Assembly: GCA_001801405.1 (NCBI GenBank)
Contig: MGXQ01000048.1
Span: forward strand, 1 to 5,633
Source: Gammaproteobacteria bacterium RIFCSPHIGHO2_02_FULL_42_13
GTDB lineage: Bacteria; Pseudomonadota; Gammaproteobacteria; UBA12402
Direction: 5' to 3'
Length of the DNA: 5,633 nucleotides
Part shown: in pieces, positions 5,407-5,633 of the stretch
Layout: each line of letters begins with the position of its first letter
Position numbering within the stretch: position 1 is the first letter of the stretch
The notes under the pieces: generated by a model
Told to the model about the DNA's origin: nothing
The model's input: only the letters and a program-made list of their open reading frames with translations
Databases searched by the model: none
Position numbers and translations under genes: made by a program

Positions 5407-5633
5407 ATGTACAACTTTATGTACAACAGAAGAAGAATGTTTTGCCTCTTGTTGGTGGTGGCAGGGTTGGTGTTAGCGCCAGCTTTAGTATTTGGCGCTA
5501 CCAGCGTTGGCAACAATACATCAGTCGGGGGAACATTAGGCGTTACCGGCGCCACCACTTTAGACGGCGCAGTCACACTCGGCAACGCGGTGAATGATGA
5601 CATAACTGTTAGTGGAAGACTGGGAGCATTAAC
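5407..5633 (+). CDS. Secreted surface protein with TLxVTGATTL-type repeats, 3'-truncated N-terminal part
   Basis: This is the first 75 residues of a protein that runs past the window end. A basic start (NRRRM) is followed by a hydrophobic core, FCLLLVVAGLVLAPALVFG (12-30), making a typical Sec signal peptide. Cleavage is most likely after G30 (V-F-G before ATSVG). There is no lipobox Cys at the cleavage site. The mature part, SVGGTLGVTGATTLDGAVTLG then ITVSGRLGAL, has the short Gly/Thr beta-repeat rhythm seen at the N-terminus of many Patescibacteria surface proteins and in some phage fibre-like proteins; this comparison is from memory. ATGs at 5407 and 5419 are both usable, because each keeps the RRR stretch; the one at 5437 would lose it. 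No Shine-Dalgarno precedes either. It has its own extended -10 promoter and is transcribed away from the GT4 gene. Adhesion, S-layer or other surface role cannot be decided. Confidence 0.8.
   Translation, partial: MYNFMYNRRRMFCLLLVVAGLVLAPALVFGATSVGNNTSVGGTLGVTGATTLDGAVTLGNAVNDDITVSGRLGAL

Noticed and set aside
1..5633. Alternative code with TGA read as glycine or tryptophan (as in Gracilibacteria and some other lineages)
   Set aside because: No in-frame TGA occurs in any of the five genes, and Gly and Trp use ordinary GGN and TGG codons. TGA is also not used as a stop here, but only four stops are visible.
1..5633. CRISPR array, tRNA or rRNA gene, transposase
   Set aside because: No regularly spaced repeats, no cloverleaf or rRNA-like stretch and no transposase-like frame were seen; the palindromes are single dispersed units, not an array.

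Overview
The window looks like a piece of a Patescibacteria (Candidate Phyla Radiation) genome. Four things suggest this: Thr/Ser/Gly-rich cysteine-free surface proteins with a DWTNGYLV-type tail, a WaaL/Wzy-like membrane protein with a TPR tail, no Shine-Dalgarno motif before any start, and dispersed GTCAT... palindromic repeats. The lineage is an inference from protein style; there is no rRNA or other marker gene. The standard code fits: stops are TAA, TAA, TAG and TAG, and roughly 1,400 codons carry no in-frame TGA.

Layout. Positions 1-1031 (+) hold the C-terminal part of a large secreted surface protein whose start lies outside the window, followed by a clear hairpin terminator (1055-1088). 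A sigma70-like promoter (1090-1118) then drives a two-gene operon: a membrane-anchored TPR protein (1155-1835) and, 5 nt later, a 672-residue O-antigen ligase/polymerase-like protein with a C-terminal TPR region (1841-3859). A GT4 glycosyltransferase gene (5027-3825, minus strand) converges on this operon and overlaps its last 35 bp. The 5028-5406 gap holds divergent promoters, a perfect DnaA-box 9-mer and a 96-bp REPIN-like palindrome. At 5407 a second secreted surface protein begins and runs off the window.

How the genes may work together. The GT4 enzyme would add sugars to a lipid-linked glycan on the cytoplasmic side. The WaaL-like protein, which carries the full H-S-x9-G-x-x-G ligase motif, would transfer or polymerise that glycan on the outer face. 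The two TPR domains, both predicted outside, could hold the enzyme near its acceptor. The Ser/Thr-rich surface proteins on either side are plausible acceptors. This is an inference from gene content and neighbourhood.

Most unusual feature. Two REP-like palindromic units lie inside the GT4 coding sequence, in frame and without stops, adding short loops to the enzyme (LDPRLRGDD and DPSAHPPAGGFSRNDD). A REPIN-like pair of related units sits in the same gene's probable 5' leader. The two in-gene cases recall the protein-coding palindromic elements known from Rickettsia.
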